Shown here one piece after another: positions 17,605-26,897 of a stretch of DNA of 39,362 bases (position 1 is the stretch's first letter; the number at the start of each line of letters is the position of its first letter). The notes beneath the pieces are model-generated. The model was not told where the DNA came from. It did not search any database and saw only the letters and a list, made by a program, of their open reading frames with translations. A program made the translations under genes and the position numbers. Origin of the DNA: an uncultured Mycoplasmatota bacterium (GTDB taxonomy: Bacteria; Bacillota_I; Bacilli_A; RF39; UBA660); NCBI GenBank assembly GCA_947569245.1, contig CANORV010000006.1:1-39362 (forward strand), written 5' to 3'.

Positions 17605-19256
17605 TATTTACGCCTCCTTAATTTATCAGTAAACTTTTTAACTACATCACTACCAAATGAATCCCTAACTAGTCCTAACTTAAAAGAATAAATTAAATAT
17701 ACAATTCCCCCAATAATAGTATAAAGAATGACAACAAAGAACGAACTAACACGTCCTATTTTAGGAATAGGTACAATTAATTTTACTAAACTAAGAACTG
17801 TAACCATTACAATAACTCCCAAGACAGTTCTACATAAAACACTTAAAGGTTTTCTAAACTCTAACTTTATTGTTTTCTTTAAATATACTAAAACCATTAT
17901 AACAGATACCATATTACCTAAAATTGTAGAAAATACTGCTCCATATCCAGGAAATAATCCAAGATAATCACATAAATAAACAAGTGGAACATCACAAATG
18001 GCATTTACAATTAATCCAATTACTAAATCAATAAATAAAAATTTAAATTTTTTTAAAGTAAGAAGAGTAGTAGTAGTTAAAGAAAGTAACACTGTAGAAA
18101 GAGAAATAAAAACAGATACCATAAACATCTTTGGACCATACTCACTTAATCCATAAAAAACATTCCAAACAGGATATGCTAAATAAGAAAGACCAACTAC
18201 CATTGGTATTGTAACAAATAGTAAAATACTTAGAGTTGTAGTTATTTTTTCTTTAACATCTTCCCAATCATTTTTAACCATACTAACAGTTAAATTAGGA
18301 ATCAAACTAACCATAAAACCAGTACCAATAGCAATAACAATCATATTTAGTTTGTTTCCCCAAGTAGAAATAACACTCATAACACTTTCTGCAACATTAA
18401 CATCAAAATTAAGTCCATTTACAAGTGTTCTAATTAATAAAAACGTATCAACCGAATTATATAAAGACTTTAAAACATCTCCAAAAACGAACGGAAAAGC
18501 ATAAAACAAAATTTTAATAATAATATCTTTATTTGTTAAATTAATTTCCTCTTCATCCAAGCATCCAACTTTAAGATCTTTCTTATTATTTTTAACTTTC
18601 ACTCTCAAATATAGATAGGAACACAAAGAACCAAAAGTAGCACCAAATAAAGCAAAACCAACAGCATATTTAAGAGGCAAATTAAAGATTTTAACAGATA
18701 CAAAACTACCTACAATAATAATAGAAACACGAATTATTTGTTCAAGTACCTGACTTATTGAAGTAGGTTCCATATATCTATGACCTTGTAAATATCCTCT
18801 ATACACACTAAGTATTGGTACAATTAAGATAGAAAATGAAATTATTCTAATAACAAAGATTATATCCTGATAACTATTTCCACCACTAATATCACCAATA
18901 ATTAAATAAGCAATCTGTGGAGCAAAAATAAATAAAACAAGAAAACAAATAATGCCAACTAAACTAAGATATCGCTTAGCAATTTTAAAAGTCCTCTCTT
19001 TAGCATCAAAGTAATGAAGAGTATTATACTCACTAATTATTTTACTAATAGCAAGAGGTATACCAGCAGTCGATAAGCTTAAAAATATTGAATAGATATT
19101 ATAAGCATATCCATATAAGGCACCACCTTGTTCACCTACGATAGAATAAAAAGGAATTACATAAATAATTCCAAGTATTTTACTAATAACGATTCCCATA
19201 GTAGCAATAAAAGCACCTTGCATAAAATTGCTTCTTTTTAATCGTGAATATTTCAT
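17604..19256 (-). CDS. MOP-superfamily lipid/polysaccharide flippase (SpoVB/MurJ-like)
   Basis: Integral membrane protein of 550 residues with about 14 hydrophobic segments, of the SpoVB/YtgP/MurJ type. The start KRSNFMQGAFIATMGIVISKILGIIY and the later PIYxVYRGYLQG-like stretch (IVPILSVYRGYLQGHRYMEP) are the family hallmark. It would move lipid-linked cell-wall precursors across the membrane. It forms an operon with the downstream FemAB-type gene, which suits lipid II as the cargo: the bridge is added before export. The start has GGTGATGAT before the ATG. Whether it is the main lipid II flippase or a specialised one cannot be told from this window. Confidence 0.88.
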   Translation of the reverse strand: MKYSRLKRSNFMQGAFIATMGIVISKILGIIYVIPFYSIVGEQGGALYGYAYNIYSIFLSLSTAGIPLAISKIISEYNTLHYFDAKERTFKIAKRYLSLVGIICFLVLFIFAPQIAYLIIGDISGGNSYQDIIFVIRIISFSILIVPILSVYRGYLQGHRYMEPTSISQVLEQIIRVSIIIVGSFVSVKIFNLPLKYAVGFALFGATFGSLCSYLYLRVKVKNNKKDLKVGCLDEEEINLTNKDIIIKILFYAFPFVFGDVLKSLYNSVDTFLLIRTLVNGLNFDVNVAESVMSVISTWGNKLNMIVIAIGTGFMVSLIPNLTVSMVKNDWEDVKEKITTTLSILLFVTIPMVVGLSYLAYPVWNVFYGLSEYGPKMFMVSVFISLSTVLLSLTTTTLLTLKKFKFLFIDLVIGLIVNAICDVPLVYLCDYLGLFPGYGAVFSTILGNMVSVIMVLVYLKKTIKLEFRKPLSVLCRTVLGVIVMVTVLSLVKLIVPIPKIGRVSSFFVVILYTIIGGIVYLIYSFKLGLVRDSFGSDVVKKFTDKLRRRK

Positions 19257-19276
19257 TTATCATCACCAACAATATA

Positions 19277-19285
19277 ATAATATCA
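19277..19285 (-). promoter_or_regulatory. Extended -10 of flippase operon
   Basis: On the minus strand TGA-TATTAT lies about 20 bases upstream of the start codon. The -35 (TGGCTA at 19305-19300) is weak. Confidence 0.4.
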
Positions 19286-19421
19286 CAAAATTTATCTTTT
19301 AGCCATAACTTACCAAATTAATAAGCTAAATTAAAATTTAATAAACAACTGTTTTTATCGATTATTTTTATTATAACCACAAAACTAATTAATATTTAAT
19401 AACGAAAAACAATTAGAAATA

Positions 19422-20012
19422 TTATAAAAGTTTTTTTGAATAATATTTTATTTTCTCTTTATTAATTTCATGTGCCATTATATTTTCTCTTCTAGAATAG
19501 TCATATATTGGCATTTTAATATTAATTTCATCTAATAAATTAATTAATTCTAAACAATTTTTAAGGCTCTTTTTAGAAAAACAATTCCCATTTTCAATAA
19601 AACAATCATATAAATTATAAACAATACCAACAATATATGTATTTTTAATAAAATAGTAATATTGATATTCATCATCTACACCTGTTCTTCTAGAGTCCTC
19701 AGTATAAATATAGTACTCATATGAATCATTATCTTCACATTTAATAGGACTAATTCCACTAATAATGAAAGATGGTCTATTTTTAGAGTAAGACAAAAAA
19801 CATTCATTATCGGGAATTGTTATTTTTGATAAACTTATGTAATATAGACCATTGTAGGTTCCACCCCAAAAATTATTTAATAATTTATTACATTTAATAC
19901 CATCAGTTAAAATGGATTTATACTTATGTTTATTATAATCAGTTGAATGATAAAAATAGTCTAAGCTAATCAGGCATTCTTCCTCAAATTTATCTATTAT
20001 GTTATTTGACAT
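19422..20012 (-). CDS. Hypothetical protein with faint ADP-ribosyltransferase-like pattern
   Basis: A lone 196-residue soluble protein, very AT-rich, with no signal peptide. The family is not recognised. The first half has YFYHSTDYNKHKYKSILTDGI (short pieces: YHSTD, SILTDGI) followed by WGGTYNGLYYISLSK. This order of H-x-T, I-x-x-x-GI and YxS-type strand resembles the NAD-binding core of ADP-ribosyltransferase folds. A later TGVDDEYQYYYFI could hold the catalytic Glu. The likeness is only a pattern, not proof. ATG at 20012 is preferred over GTG at 20021. It stands alone between the flippase operon and gatCAB, with its own extended -10, as an accessory gene might. Confidence 0.65.
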   Translation of the reverse strand: MSNNIIDKFEEECLISLDYFYHSTDYNKHKYKSILTDGIKCNKLLNNFWGGTYNGLYYISLSKITIPDNECFLSYSKNRPSFIISGISPIKCEDNDSYEYYIYTEDSRRTGVDDEYQYYYFIKNTYIVGIVYNLYDCFIENGNCFSKKSLKNCLELINLLDEINIKMPIYDYSRRENIMAHEINKEKIKYYSKKLL

Positions 20013-20047
20013 AAATATCACACTTTCTTATGTAATTTGCACAAAAT

Positions 20048-20056
20048 AGTATATCA
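20048..20056 (-). promoter_or_regulatory. Extended -10 of the 19422-20012 gene
   Basis: The minus strand reads TGA-TATACT, 36 bases upstream of the ATG. The same TGATATACT occurs before the surface-protein gene at 28967. Confidence 0.45.
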
Positions 20057-20250
20057 TTTTTCTACAAGATATAAAAACTTTTCTTAATAATCTATTTGTA
20101 TGCTACATATAAAAAAATACAAATTTAAATATTTAGTTTATGAAAAATATATAGATTAATTGTATAATAATTATATAAACATAAGAAATATATAACAAGC
20201 ATATAAATAACACTAAAATCAATTATTATTTATTTGTTAATTACAAATTA

Positions 20251-20259
20251 TGTTATAAT
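20251..20259 (+). promoter_or_regulatory. gatCAB promoter
   Basis: TGT-TATAAT is a perfect extended -10, about 30 bases before the gatC start and AAAGGAG site. The -35 (TATTTG, 17 bases upstream) is weak, as is usual with an extended -10. Confidence 0.65.
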
Positions 20260-20288
20260 ACTATATATATTTACAAAGGAGAAGAAAT

Positions 20289-20582
20289 ATGGACAAATTA
20301 TCAAAAGAAGAAGTATTACATGTAGCAGATCTTGCACGAATCTATGTAAGTGATGAAGAAATAGAAAATTATAAAATAGAATTAAAACAACTTTTATCTG
20401 ATGTTGAGAAAATAAAAGATGTCAAAGGATACGATGACGAAATTCTAATATCTCCAACAGATTCTTTTTTAACACCACGTGAAGATGTTGAAAAAGACAC
20501 AGTAGAGTTTAATGATATAAAGAAAAATATACCAAATACTTTTGGAAACTTTGTGGAAGTGCCGGTGATGATAAATGAGTAA
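20289..20582 (+). CDS. gatC: Asp/Glu-tRNA amidotransferase subunit C
   Basis: Small stabilising subunit of the GatCAB complex, which converts Glu-tRNA(Gln) and/or Asp-tRNA(Asn) to the amide forms. The 97 residues show the family start (LSKEEVLHVADLARIYVSDEEIE) and the end FLTPREDVEKDTVEFNDIKKNIPNTFGNFVEVP in short pieces such as LTPREDV and VPVMI. It begins with ATG behind AAAGGAG and overlaps gatA by 8 bases. Confidence 0.93.
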   Translation: MDKLSKEEVLHVADLARIYVSDEEIENYKIELKQLLSDVEKIKDVKGYDDEILISPTDSFLTPREDVEKDTVEFNDIKKNIPNTFGNFVEVPVMINE

Positions 20583-22032
20583 ATATCTTAGTTTAAGTAT
20601 AAAAGAAATAAATGAACTATTAAAAACAAAAAAAATAAAACCAATAGATTTAGTTAATGAAGCATTTGAAGAAATAGAATCAAACAAAGACTTAAATTGC
20701 TTTATAACATTGGATAAGGAAAATGCTTACAATAAAGCTAGAGAATTAGAAAATAAAGAAGTAGACAATATTCTTTTTGGTATTCCAATTGCTATTAAAG
20801 ATAATATTATTACTAAACATCTTAAAACAACCTGTGCATCTAAAATGTTAGAAAACTTTGTTCCAATATATGATGCAACCGTTATTGAAAAGATAAATTC
20901 TAAAAACATGATTATCATAGGTAAAACAAATATGGATGAATTTGCTATGGGTTCAACTAGCCAAACAAGTTATTTTGGCCCACCAACTAATCCATGGAAT
21001 AAAAACATGATAGCAGGAGGATCATCTGGTGGTTCAGCATCATGTATTTCTGCTCGACTTGTACCATTTGCTCTCGGTAGTGATACAGGAGGTTCTATTA
21101 GACAGCCAGCTTCATACTGTGGAATCGTTGGTATGAAGCCAACATATGGAAGAGTATCACGTTATGGTTTAGTTGCTTTTGCATCTAGTTTAGATCAAAT
21201 TGGTCCGATGACTACTAATGTATATAACAATGCTTTATTATTAAATGCTATTGTAGGATTCGATGAACATGACTTAACTTCAGTAGAAAGAAAAGAAGAA
21301 GACTTTACCAGATTAATTGGAGAAGATATAAAGGGTATGAAAATTGCTGTACCAAACTTCTTTTTAAGTGATATAATCTCCAAAGAAATCAAAGAAAATG
21401 TCGAAAAAATTATTGAGCTTTTAAAAGAAAATGGAGCAACTGTTGACTATGTTGATATAAAATATCTAGATAATGCTGTAAACTTATATCAAATAATTGC
21501 TATGGGTGAAGCTAGTAGTAACTTAGCTAGATTTGATGGTATAAAATTTGGTTATAGTTATGAAAATCCCGAAAACTTAGAAGACTTATATAGAAAAAGT
21601 CGTGCCATTGGATTTGGAAAAGAAGTTAAAAGAAGAATTATGGTTGGAAGTTATCTTCTAAGTGGAGAAAATGCTACTACTTATTACAATAAAGCTTTAT
21701 CTATTAGAGACGATATGAGAAAAAGTTTTAAAGACACTTTTCAAAACTACGACCTAATCATTGGTCCGACAACAACATCAACTGCTTACAATTTAGGAGA
21801 AGGACTAGATGACCCACGTCAAACATTTATGGATGATATTTTAGTTATTCCAGTTAATATGGCAGGACTTCCTGGATTAAATATACCAATTGGCTTTTCT
21901 AAAAAACACTTACCAATCGGTTTACATATAATTGGAGACTCTTTTGAAGAAGCTAAAATGTATAAACTAGCATCTTTTATAGAAGGAAAACTTAATTTAG
22001 AATTAAATCCACTTAAGGAGGTAGCAAAATAA
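20575..22032 (+). CDS. gatA: Asp/Glu-tRNA amidotransferase subunit A
   Basis: Glutaminase subunit of GatCAB, an amidase-signature enzyme that releases ammonia from glutamine. The catalytic Lys lies in PIAIKDNI. The Gly/Ser-rich signature IAGGSSGGSASCISA holds the cis-Ser, and ALGSDTGGSIRQPASYC holds the catalytic Ser nucleophile. 485 residues is full length. Its TAA overlaps the gatB ATG (TAATG), so C-A-B is one coupled operon. Its presence implies that the organism lacks GlnRS and/or AsnRS for direct charging. Confidence 0.96.
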   Translation: MSKYLSLSIKEINELLKTKKIKPIDLVNEAFEEIESNKDLNCFITLDKENAYNKARELENKEVDNILFGIPIAIKDNIITKHLKTTCASKMLENFVPIYDATVIEKINSKNMIIIGKTNMDEFAMGSTSQTSYFGPPTNPWNKNMIAGGSSGGSASCISARLVPFALGSDTGGSIRQPASYCGIVGMKPTYGRVSRYGLVAFASSLDQIGPMTTNVYNNALLLNAIVGFDEHDLTSVERKEEDFTRLIGEDIKGMKIAVPNFFLSDIISKEIKENVEKIIELLKENGATVDYVDIKYLDNAVNLYQIIAMGEASSNLARFDGIKFGYSYENPENLEDLYRKSRAIGFGKEVKRRIMVGSYLLSGENATTYYNKALSIRDDMRKSFKDTFQNYDLIIGPTTTSTAYNLGEGLDDPRQTFMDDILVIPVNMAGLPGLNIPIGFSKKHLPIGLHIIGDSFEEAKMYKLASFIEGKLNLELNPLKEVAK

Positions 22033-23447
22033 TGACAGAATATAAAAAAACAATTGGAATCGAAGTTCACTGTGAATTAAAAACTAACACCAAAATGTTT
22101 TCTACATCCCTTAATGGTTATCAAACAATAGCTAACAAAAATATTTGTGCAATCGATTTAGGATACCCAGGAACTCTTCCTATTGTTAATAAATATGCAG
22201 TTGAACTAGCTCTAAAAGCAGCTATTCTTTTAAACTGTAAAATAAATAGAACAATGCACTTTGACCGTAAAAACTATTTTTATCCAGATTTACCTAAAGG
22301 ATATCAAATAACCCAAGCAAGAACACCAATTGGAGTAAATGGTTATGTTGAAATAGAAATAGATGGTAAAACAAAAAAAATTGGTATACATGATATTCAC
22401 ATTGAAGAAGACACTGCCAAAAGTATTCATAAAGAAGATAAAAGTTACTTAGACTTTAATAGAGCAGGAGTTCCTTTAATTGAAATAGTAACAGAACCTG
22501 ATATGAAATCAAGTAGTGAAGCAATGGCTTATCTTGAAAAGTTAAAAGAAATATTGTACTATGCTGATATCTCTGATTGTAAAATGGAAGAAGGAAGTAT
22601 GAGGTGTGATGTCAATGTTTCAATAAGCAAAACAGAAAAACTTGGAGTTAGAACAGAAACTAAAAACATCGGCTCAATAAGTAGTGTTGGACTTGCCATT
22701 AACGAAGAAGCCAAAAGACAAGAAGAAGTTTTAGAAAATGGTGGAAGTATAAAAGAAGAAACCAGAAGATACTCTGAACTAGAAAATAAAACAATCCTTA
22801 TGCGTGTTAAAGAAACAGGAAACGACTACAGATACTTTCCAGAAGCAGATATTCCATACTTAACTTTAACAGAAGAATATATTGAAAAAGTTAAAAATGA
22901 TATTCCAATAATGCCAAATGAAAGAAGAAAAATTTATAAAAAACACGAAATATCTGAAATTAATATTGAAAAGATAATTCAAGATAAAACGATAAGTGAC
23001 TACTTATTAAATTTTGATGATATTAATTTAAAAATAGCAAGTAATCTTCTTCTAGGAGATATTAAAGCATATCTTAACAAAGAAAATAAAAAATTATCAG
23101 ATACTAAATTAACAATAGAAAAATTTAAAACTGTCGTAAACAAATTAGATAAAGGGGAAATTCCAAATAAGGTATTTAAAGACATTTTAGCTAATTTATT
23201 AGAAACAGAAAAAACTTTTGACGAAATAGTTAAAGATAATAATATTGAAACGATAAGTGATACAAAGGCTTTACTTGAAATTGTTAATAATATTTTAAAT
23301 AACAATGAACCAAGCATAATAGAATATAAAAATGGCCATGATCGAATATTAAAATTTTTAATGGGCCAAATTATGAAAGAAACTAAAGGCAGTGCTAATC
23401 CATCACTAGTAAATAAAATTCTGTTAGAAGAAATATCTAAAAGATAA
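22032..23447 (+). CDS. gatB: Asp/Glu-tRNA amidotransferase subunit B
   Basis: Kinase/amidotransferase subunit that activates the tRNA-bound Glu or Asp and binds the tRNA. Signatures are IGIEVHCELKTNTKMFS, YFYPDLPKGYQITQ, HIEEDTAKS and DFNRAGVPLIEIVTEPD, with the C-terminal YqeY-like tail (LMGQIMKETKGSANP) at the end. 471 residues, complete. A GGAGG site sits in the 3' end of gatA. No strong terminator was noted before the next promoter. Confidence 0.96.
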   Translation: MTEYKKTIGIEVHCELKTNTKMFSTSLNGYQTIANKNICAIDLGYPGTLPIVNKYAVELALKAAILLNCKINRTMHFDRKNYFYPDLPKGYQITQARTPIGVNGYVEIEIDGKTKKIGIHDIHIEEDTAKSIHKEDKSYLDFNRAGVPLIEIVTEPDMKSSSEAMAYLEKLKEILYYADISDCKMEEGSMRCDVNVSISKTEKLGVRTETKNIGSISSVGLAINEEAKRQEEVLENGGSIKEETRRYSELENKTILMRVKETGNDYRYFPEADIPYLTLTEEYIEKVKNDIPIMPNERRKIYKKHEISEINIEKIIQDKTISDYLLNFDDINLKIASNLLLGDIKAYLNKENKKLSDTKLTIEKFKTVVNKLDKGEIPNKVFKDILANLLETEKTFDEIVKDNNIETISDTKALLEIVNNILNNNEPSIIEYKNGHDRILKFLMGQIMKETKGSANPSLVNKILLEEISKR

Positions 23448-23457
23448 ATTGCACTAT

Positions 23458-23486
23458 TTGCGTTATTAAAAAACTTATTGTATAAT
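23458..23486 (+). promoter_or_regulatory. Promoter of membrane protein/GGDEF/YihY operon
   Basis: TTGCGT (23458-23463), 17 bases, TATAAT (23481-23486). It lies 28 bases before the next ATG. Confidence 0.7.
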
Positions 23487-23513
23487 AAATTTACAATAAA
23501 AAGGAGTGGGAGA

Positions 23514-23996
23514 ATGAAATTCTTTAAAAAAAATAAATTTACAGTAGTAGCTTTAGTACTATTTTTAATATTGTTTTTATTCATGATTCAAGCTAAAAAT
23601 CTTTTCTTTCCTAATGAGGGAAAAGAGCTAATGGGTTCTAGATTAGATGGAAAAGTAAAGGTAGATAAAGATATTTATAATAAAATAAAGGAAGAATTAT
23701 CAAAAGACACTAAAGTAGCTAAAATAACTGTTAGTGAAAGTGGTCGTCAAATAAAAGTAATGCTAACCCTTAACAATGATGTTCCTCCATCAGATGGTAA
23801 GGTTTTAGGAGAAAAAGTATCAACATATTTTAATGAAAGCCAATTAGGATATTATGATTTTGAGGTATTTTTACTTAAAGAAAGTGAAGAAGAAAATAAC
23901 TTTCCAATGATTGGCTACAAGCAACATAATTCGAATTGGTCATGGACTAAAGAACGTGAAAAAGAAGTAAAAAAAGATAGTGATGGTGACGAATAA
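23514..23996 (+). CDS. Single-pass membrane protein, unknown
   Basis: A 160-residue protein with a basic N-terminus (MKFFKKNKF), one transmembrane helix (about residues 9-28) and an outside domain of about 120 residues rich in Lys, Asp and Glu. The domain has short strand-like stretches (KITVSESGRQIKVMLTL, YYDFEVFLLKE) and ends in an acidic-basic tail. ATG at 23514 has AAGGAG 7 bases upstream; the TTG at 23478 overlaps the -10 and is rejected. Its TAA shares a base with the ATG of the GGDEF receptor (TAATG), so the two are coupled and may act together. I do not recognise the family. Confidence 0.75.
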   Translation: MKFFKKNKFTVVALVLFLILFLFMIQAKNLFFPNEGKELMGSRLDGKVKVDKDIYNKIKEELSKDTKVAKITVSESGRQIKVMLTLNNDVPPSDGKVLGEKVSTYFNESQLGYYDFEVFLLKESEEENNFPMIGYKQHNSNWSWTKEREKEVKKDSDGDE

Positions 23997-26029
23997 TGAA
24001 AAAGAAAACATATATTATTGCACCACTTACTATTGCTATCTTAGTTTTTATTGGAGTATATCTTTTCTTAAATTATAAAGATGACATTACAAATTTAACC
24101 GTTCTTGAAAAAAGATGGATTGAAGCTAATTCAGATAAAAAGGTTGATTTAGAAATAGTAAATAATATTCCAGTATTAGCAAACAATGGTAATGGAGTAA
24201 TATTTGATTTTATCGAATCATTTGAAACTGATACAAAACTTGAGTTTACTAAGATTCCATATCTAAAAGAAAATCAACCAACTACTAAATCATTACGTAT
24301 CAGAGCTTTAAATGATGGAAGTTTACTAAGTGAAAAAGACTTATTGATAACAGAAGATGGATACCTTGCTTTATCAAAAGAAAACGAAAGATATGATGAT
24401 ATTAGTTTTTTATCAGAAAAAGTAGTGGGTGTTTTTACCGATGATGTTGGAGAAGTAAGCTATTACTTAAAAACTTGTAAAAATATAAATTATAAAACAT
24501 ATACAACCATTGAAGAGTTAATGGAAGCCTTAACTAATGACGATGTTAACATTATTATTGTACCAGGATTATTTTACTTAGATGAAATAATTTCAAATAA
24601 AGATATTACTATTAATTACTATTTTACAGAGATGAGTAAGAAATACGTTTTAACATTAACTGAAGATAACAATAAATTAAATGAAATAGTAAAAAAATAT
24701 TTTGAAAATTGGAAAAATAAATATTATGTTGACAAGTACAATTCTCATTATTTAGATTATTATATTGAAAAGAATAATATTAATGACAAGAATAGAGCAG
24801 AAATGCTATCTAAAAATTATGTTTATGGATATGTTGATAATCCACCATATGAAACAAAAATAGATGATGGTATAGCAGGAATATCTGGTGAATATATTGC
24901 AAGAATTGAAAGACTAACAGGTATCAAATTTGAACTTAAAAAGTATAAGAACTTAGATGCCTTAAAAGAAGGAATAAAAGGGCAAGAAGTAGATTTGTAT
25001 TTCGATTATTTTGGAAGTACTAATTTTAATTATAAGGCAACAATGTCACCATTTATTGAAAAATATGTTGTCTTAGCAACTACTAAAAATTCAAGTATTA
25101 TAACTTCATTTGAAAGTTTAAAAAACGAAAAAGTAAATATGCTTGGAAATAATGTTTTATATAATTATTTTAAAGAAAATTCAAAAACACACATTGAAGA
25201 ATTTGCATCTCTTGATAAACTTAAATCAAATGGTAACTTAATAATAATCGATAAAGAAGTATATGATTATTATCGTACTAATAAATTTGCCAAATATGAA
25301 GTTTTATATCAAGGGTATATCAGTGGTGATTATCGTTTTATGGTAAAAAATGGCAACGATAATTTTTATCAATTATTTAATTATATGATGTCAACTAACT
25401 CATACTATAAATATCGAATCAATGGACTTAACTCTTTAGATATTTCATTGATAGAAAGAACTACTTTTGAAGAATTATATTTAATTGTTTTAGGATTAGT
25501 ATTATTACCAATTTTAGTTGTAATACTAGTAATGCTATATTTGAAAAATAAAAAGAAAAGTAAAGAATTACGAAGAGAAGATCGTCGTAAATATACTGAT
25601 ATATTGACATCTTTAAAAAATCGTAATTATTTAAATACTAACATGAAAGTTTGGGAAAATAGTAAAGTTTATCCACAGTCAGTTGTAATAGTTGATTTAA
25701 ATAATGTAAAATATGTAAATGACAATTATGGACACGAAGCTGGAGATAATTTAATTGTTAAAGCTGCTGCTATTTTAGTTAATACCCAACTTGAAAATAG
25801 TGAGATAATTAGAACGGACGGTAATGAGTTTTTAATATACTTAGTAGGATATACGGAAAAACAAATTGAAACATATTCTAAGAAATTAGTTAAGGAGTTT
25901 AAGGAGTTACCATATGGTTTTGGTGCAGCTGTTGGTTTTAGTATGATTGTTGATGATATAAAAACATTAGATGATGCTATAAATGAAGCAACTTTAGAGA
26001 TGAGAACTAATAAAGAAGAATCAAAATAA
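23996..26029 (+). CDS. Membrane receptor with tandem SBP-like domains and degenerate GGDEF domain
   Basis: A 677-residue signalling protein. An N-terminal membrane anchor (residues 6-26) is followed by two extracytoplasmic regions that look like type-3 solute-binding (PBP) domains: about 30-240 and 275-480, the second with YGYVDNPPYETKIDDGIAGI and GEYIARIERLTGIKF. A second membrane helix (about 488-511) leads to a cytoplasmic GGDEF fold (about 530-677) with LTSLKNRNYLN, VDLNNVKYVNDNYGHEAGD and RTDGNEFLIY. The active-site GG[DE]EF is DGNEF here (residues 608-612): the first Gly and the metal-binding Asp/Glu are changed, so cyclase activity is doubtful. It may bind GTP or a partner instead. It sits between a coupled membrane protein and a YihY/BrkB gene. 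Confidence 0.85.
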   Translation: MKKKTYIIAPLTIAILVFIGVYLFLNYKDDITNLTVLEKRWIEANSDKKVDLEIVNNIPVLANNGNGVIFDFIESFETDTKLEFTKIPYLKENQPTTKSLRIRALNDGSLLSEKDLLITEDGYLALSKENERYDDISFLSEKVVGVFTDDVGEVSYYLKTCKNINYKTYTTIEELMEALTNDDVNIIIVPGLFYLDEIISNKDITINYYFTEMSKKYVLTLTEDNNKLNEIVKKYFENWKNKYYVDKYNSHYLDYYIEKNNINDKNRAEMLSKNYVYGYVDNPPYETKIDDGIAGISGEYIARIERLTGIKFELKKYKNLDALKEGIKGQEVDLYFDYFGSTNFNYKATMSPFIEKYVVLATTKNSSIITSFESLKNEKVNMLGNNVLYNYFKENSKTHIEEFASLDKLKSNGNLIIIDKEVYDYYRTNKFAKYEVLYQGYISGDYRFMVKNGNDNFYQLFNYMMSTNSYYKYRINGLNSLDISLIERTTFEELYLIVLGLVLLPILVVILVMLYLKNKKKSKELRREDRRKYTDILTSLKNRNYLNTNMKVWENSKVYPQSVVIVDLNNVKYVNDNYGHEAGDNLIVKAAAILVNTQLENSEIIRTDGNEFLIYLVGYTEKQIETYSKKLVKEFKELPYGFGAAVGFSMIVDDIKTLDDAINEATLEMRTNKEESK

Positions 26030-26044
26030 CAAGTGGTGATACTA

Positions 26045-26863
26045 GTGAAAAGAAAAATTAAAAAGTTTTTAAATAAAGCTTTAGTTGCTTTTAAGAAGCC
26101 AGAAATGCAGATTTTACCAGGTCAACTGGCTTTTTTCTTTGTCTTATCAATTATTCCATTAATAGCTATTTTCGGAAGTATTGCAACAACTTTTGAAATA
26201 ATTTCAATTACTGAAGTAGAAAATTTTTTAGCATCAGTATTACCAAAAGATACACTTGATTTATTGCTTCCTATTTTGTCAGGAAAAGGATTAAGTGTTA
26301 ATATTATTATATTTTACATATCAGCAATAGTTCTTGCTAGTAATGGTACTCATTCAATGATTACAGCATCAAATCTTTTGTATAAATTCAAAGCCAAAGA
26401 CTATTTATCTAGTAGAATAAAAGCTATGATTATGACTATAAACTTGATATTCTTATTAATATTCGTTCTTTTAGTGCCGGCTTTTGGTAATAAAATAATT
26501 GATTTAATATGCAGGTTTATTACAACAGATACATTAAAAGAAAATATTGTTTTGATTTACCAATTATTAAAGTATCCTCTATCATTGTTTTTGATTTTTT
26601 TTAATATTAAACTTTTATATACTATGGCACCTGATGAGGGAATCAAGAGTAAAACGACAACAACAGGAGCTATTTTTACTACTATTGGATGGATGATTGC
26701 ATCAGAAATATATTCATTTTATGTTTCAGAGTTTGCTAAGTACAATTTGTTTTATGGAAGTATTTCAAATATTTTAATTTTATTAATGTGGGTTTACATT
26801 TTAGCATATGTGTTCGTTTTCGGTATGGCTTTAAATGCCAGTAGCTATAAAGAGGAAATATGA
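26045..26863 (+). CDS. YihY/BrkB-family membrane protein
   Basis: A 272-residue inner-membrane protein of the YihY/virulence factor BrkB family, with about six hydrophobic helices. The family opening QILPGQLAFFFVLSIIPLIAIFG is clear, as is the closing WVYILAYVFVFGMALN. Its biochemical role is not firmly known. GTG at 26045 is preferred because GTGGTGAT lies just upstream, the same kind of site seen before the gene at 30376; GTG at 26033 is the alternative. It is 15 bases after the GGDEF gene and ends the operon at a terminator that starts on its stop codon. Confidence 0.87.
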   Translation: MKRKIKKFLNKALVAFKKPEMQILPGQLAFFFVLSIIPLIAIFGSIATTFEIISITEVENFLASVLPKDTLDLLLPILSGKGLSVNIIIFYISAIVLASNGTHSMITASNLLYKFKAKDYLSSRIKAMIMTINLIFLLIFVLLVPAFGNKIIDLICRFITTDTLKENIVLIYQLLKYPLSLFLIFFNIKLLYTMAPDEGIKSKTTTTGAIFTTIGWMIASEIYSFYVSEFAKYNLFYGSISNILILLMWVYILAYVFVFGMALNASSYKEEI

Positions 26864-26886
26864 AAAGACCAATTTAGGTCTTTTTT
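26863..26886 (+). terminator. Rho-independent terminator
   Basis: AAAAGACC (26863-26870) pairs with GGTCTTTT (26877-26884) over AATTTA, followed by a T run. It begins at the last base of the YihY/BrkB stop codon. Confidence 0.85.
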
Positions 26887-26897
26887 CTACCTAATAG

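Noticed and set aside
23000-23584. 194-codon minus-strand ORF over the end of gatB
   Set aside because: It is a shadow of gatB and the next gene's membrane helix, with low-complexity hydrophobic and Ser-rich content.
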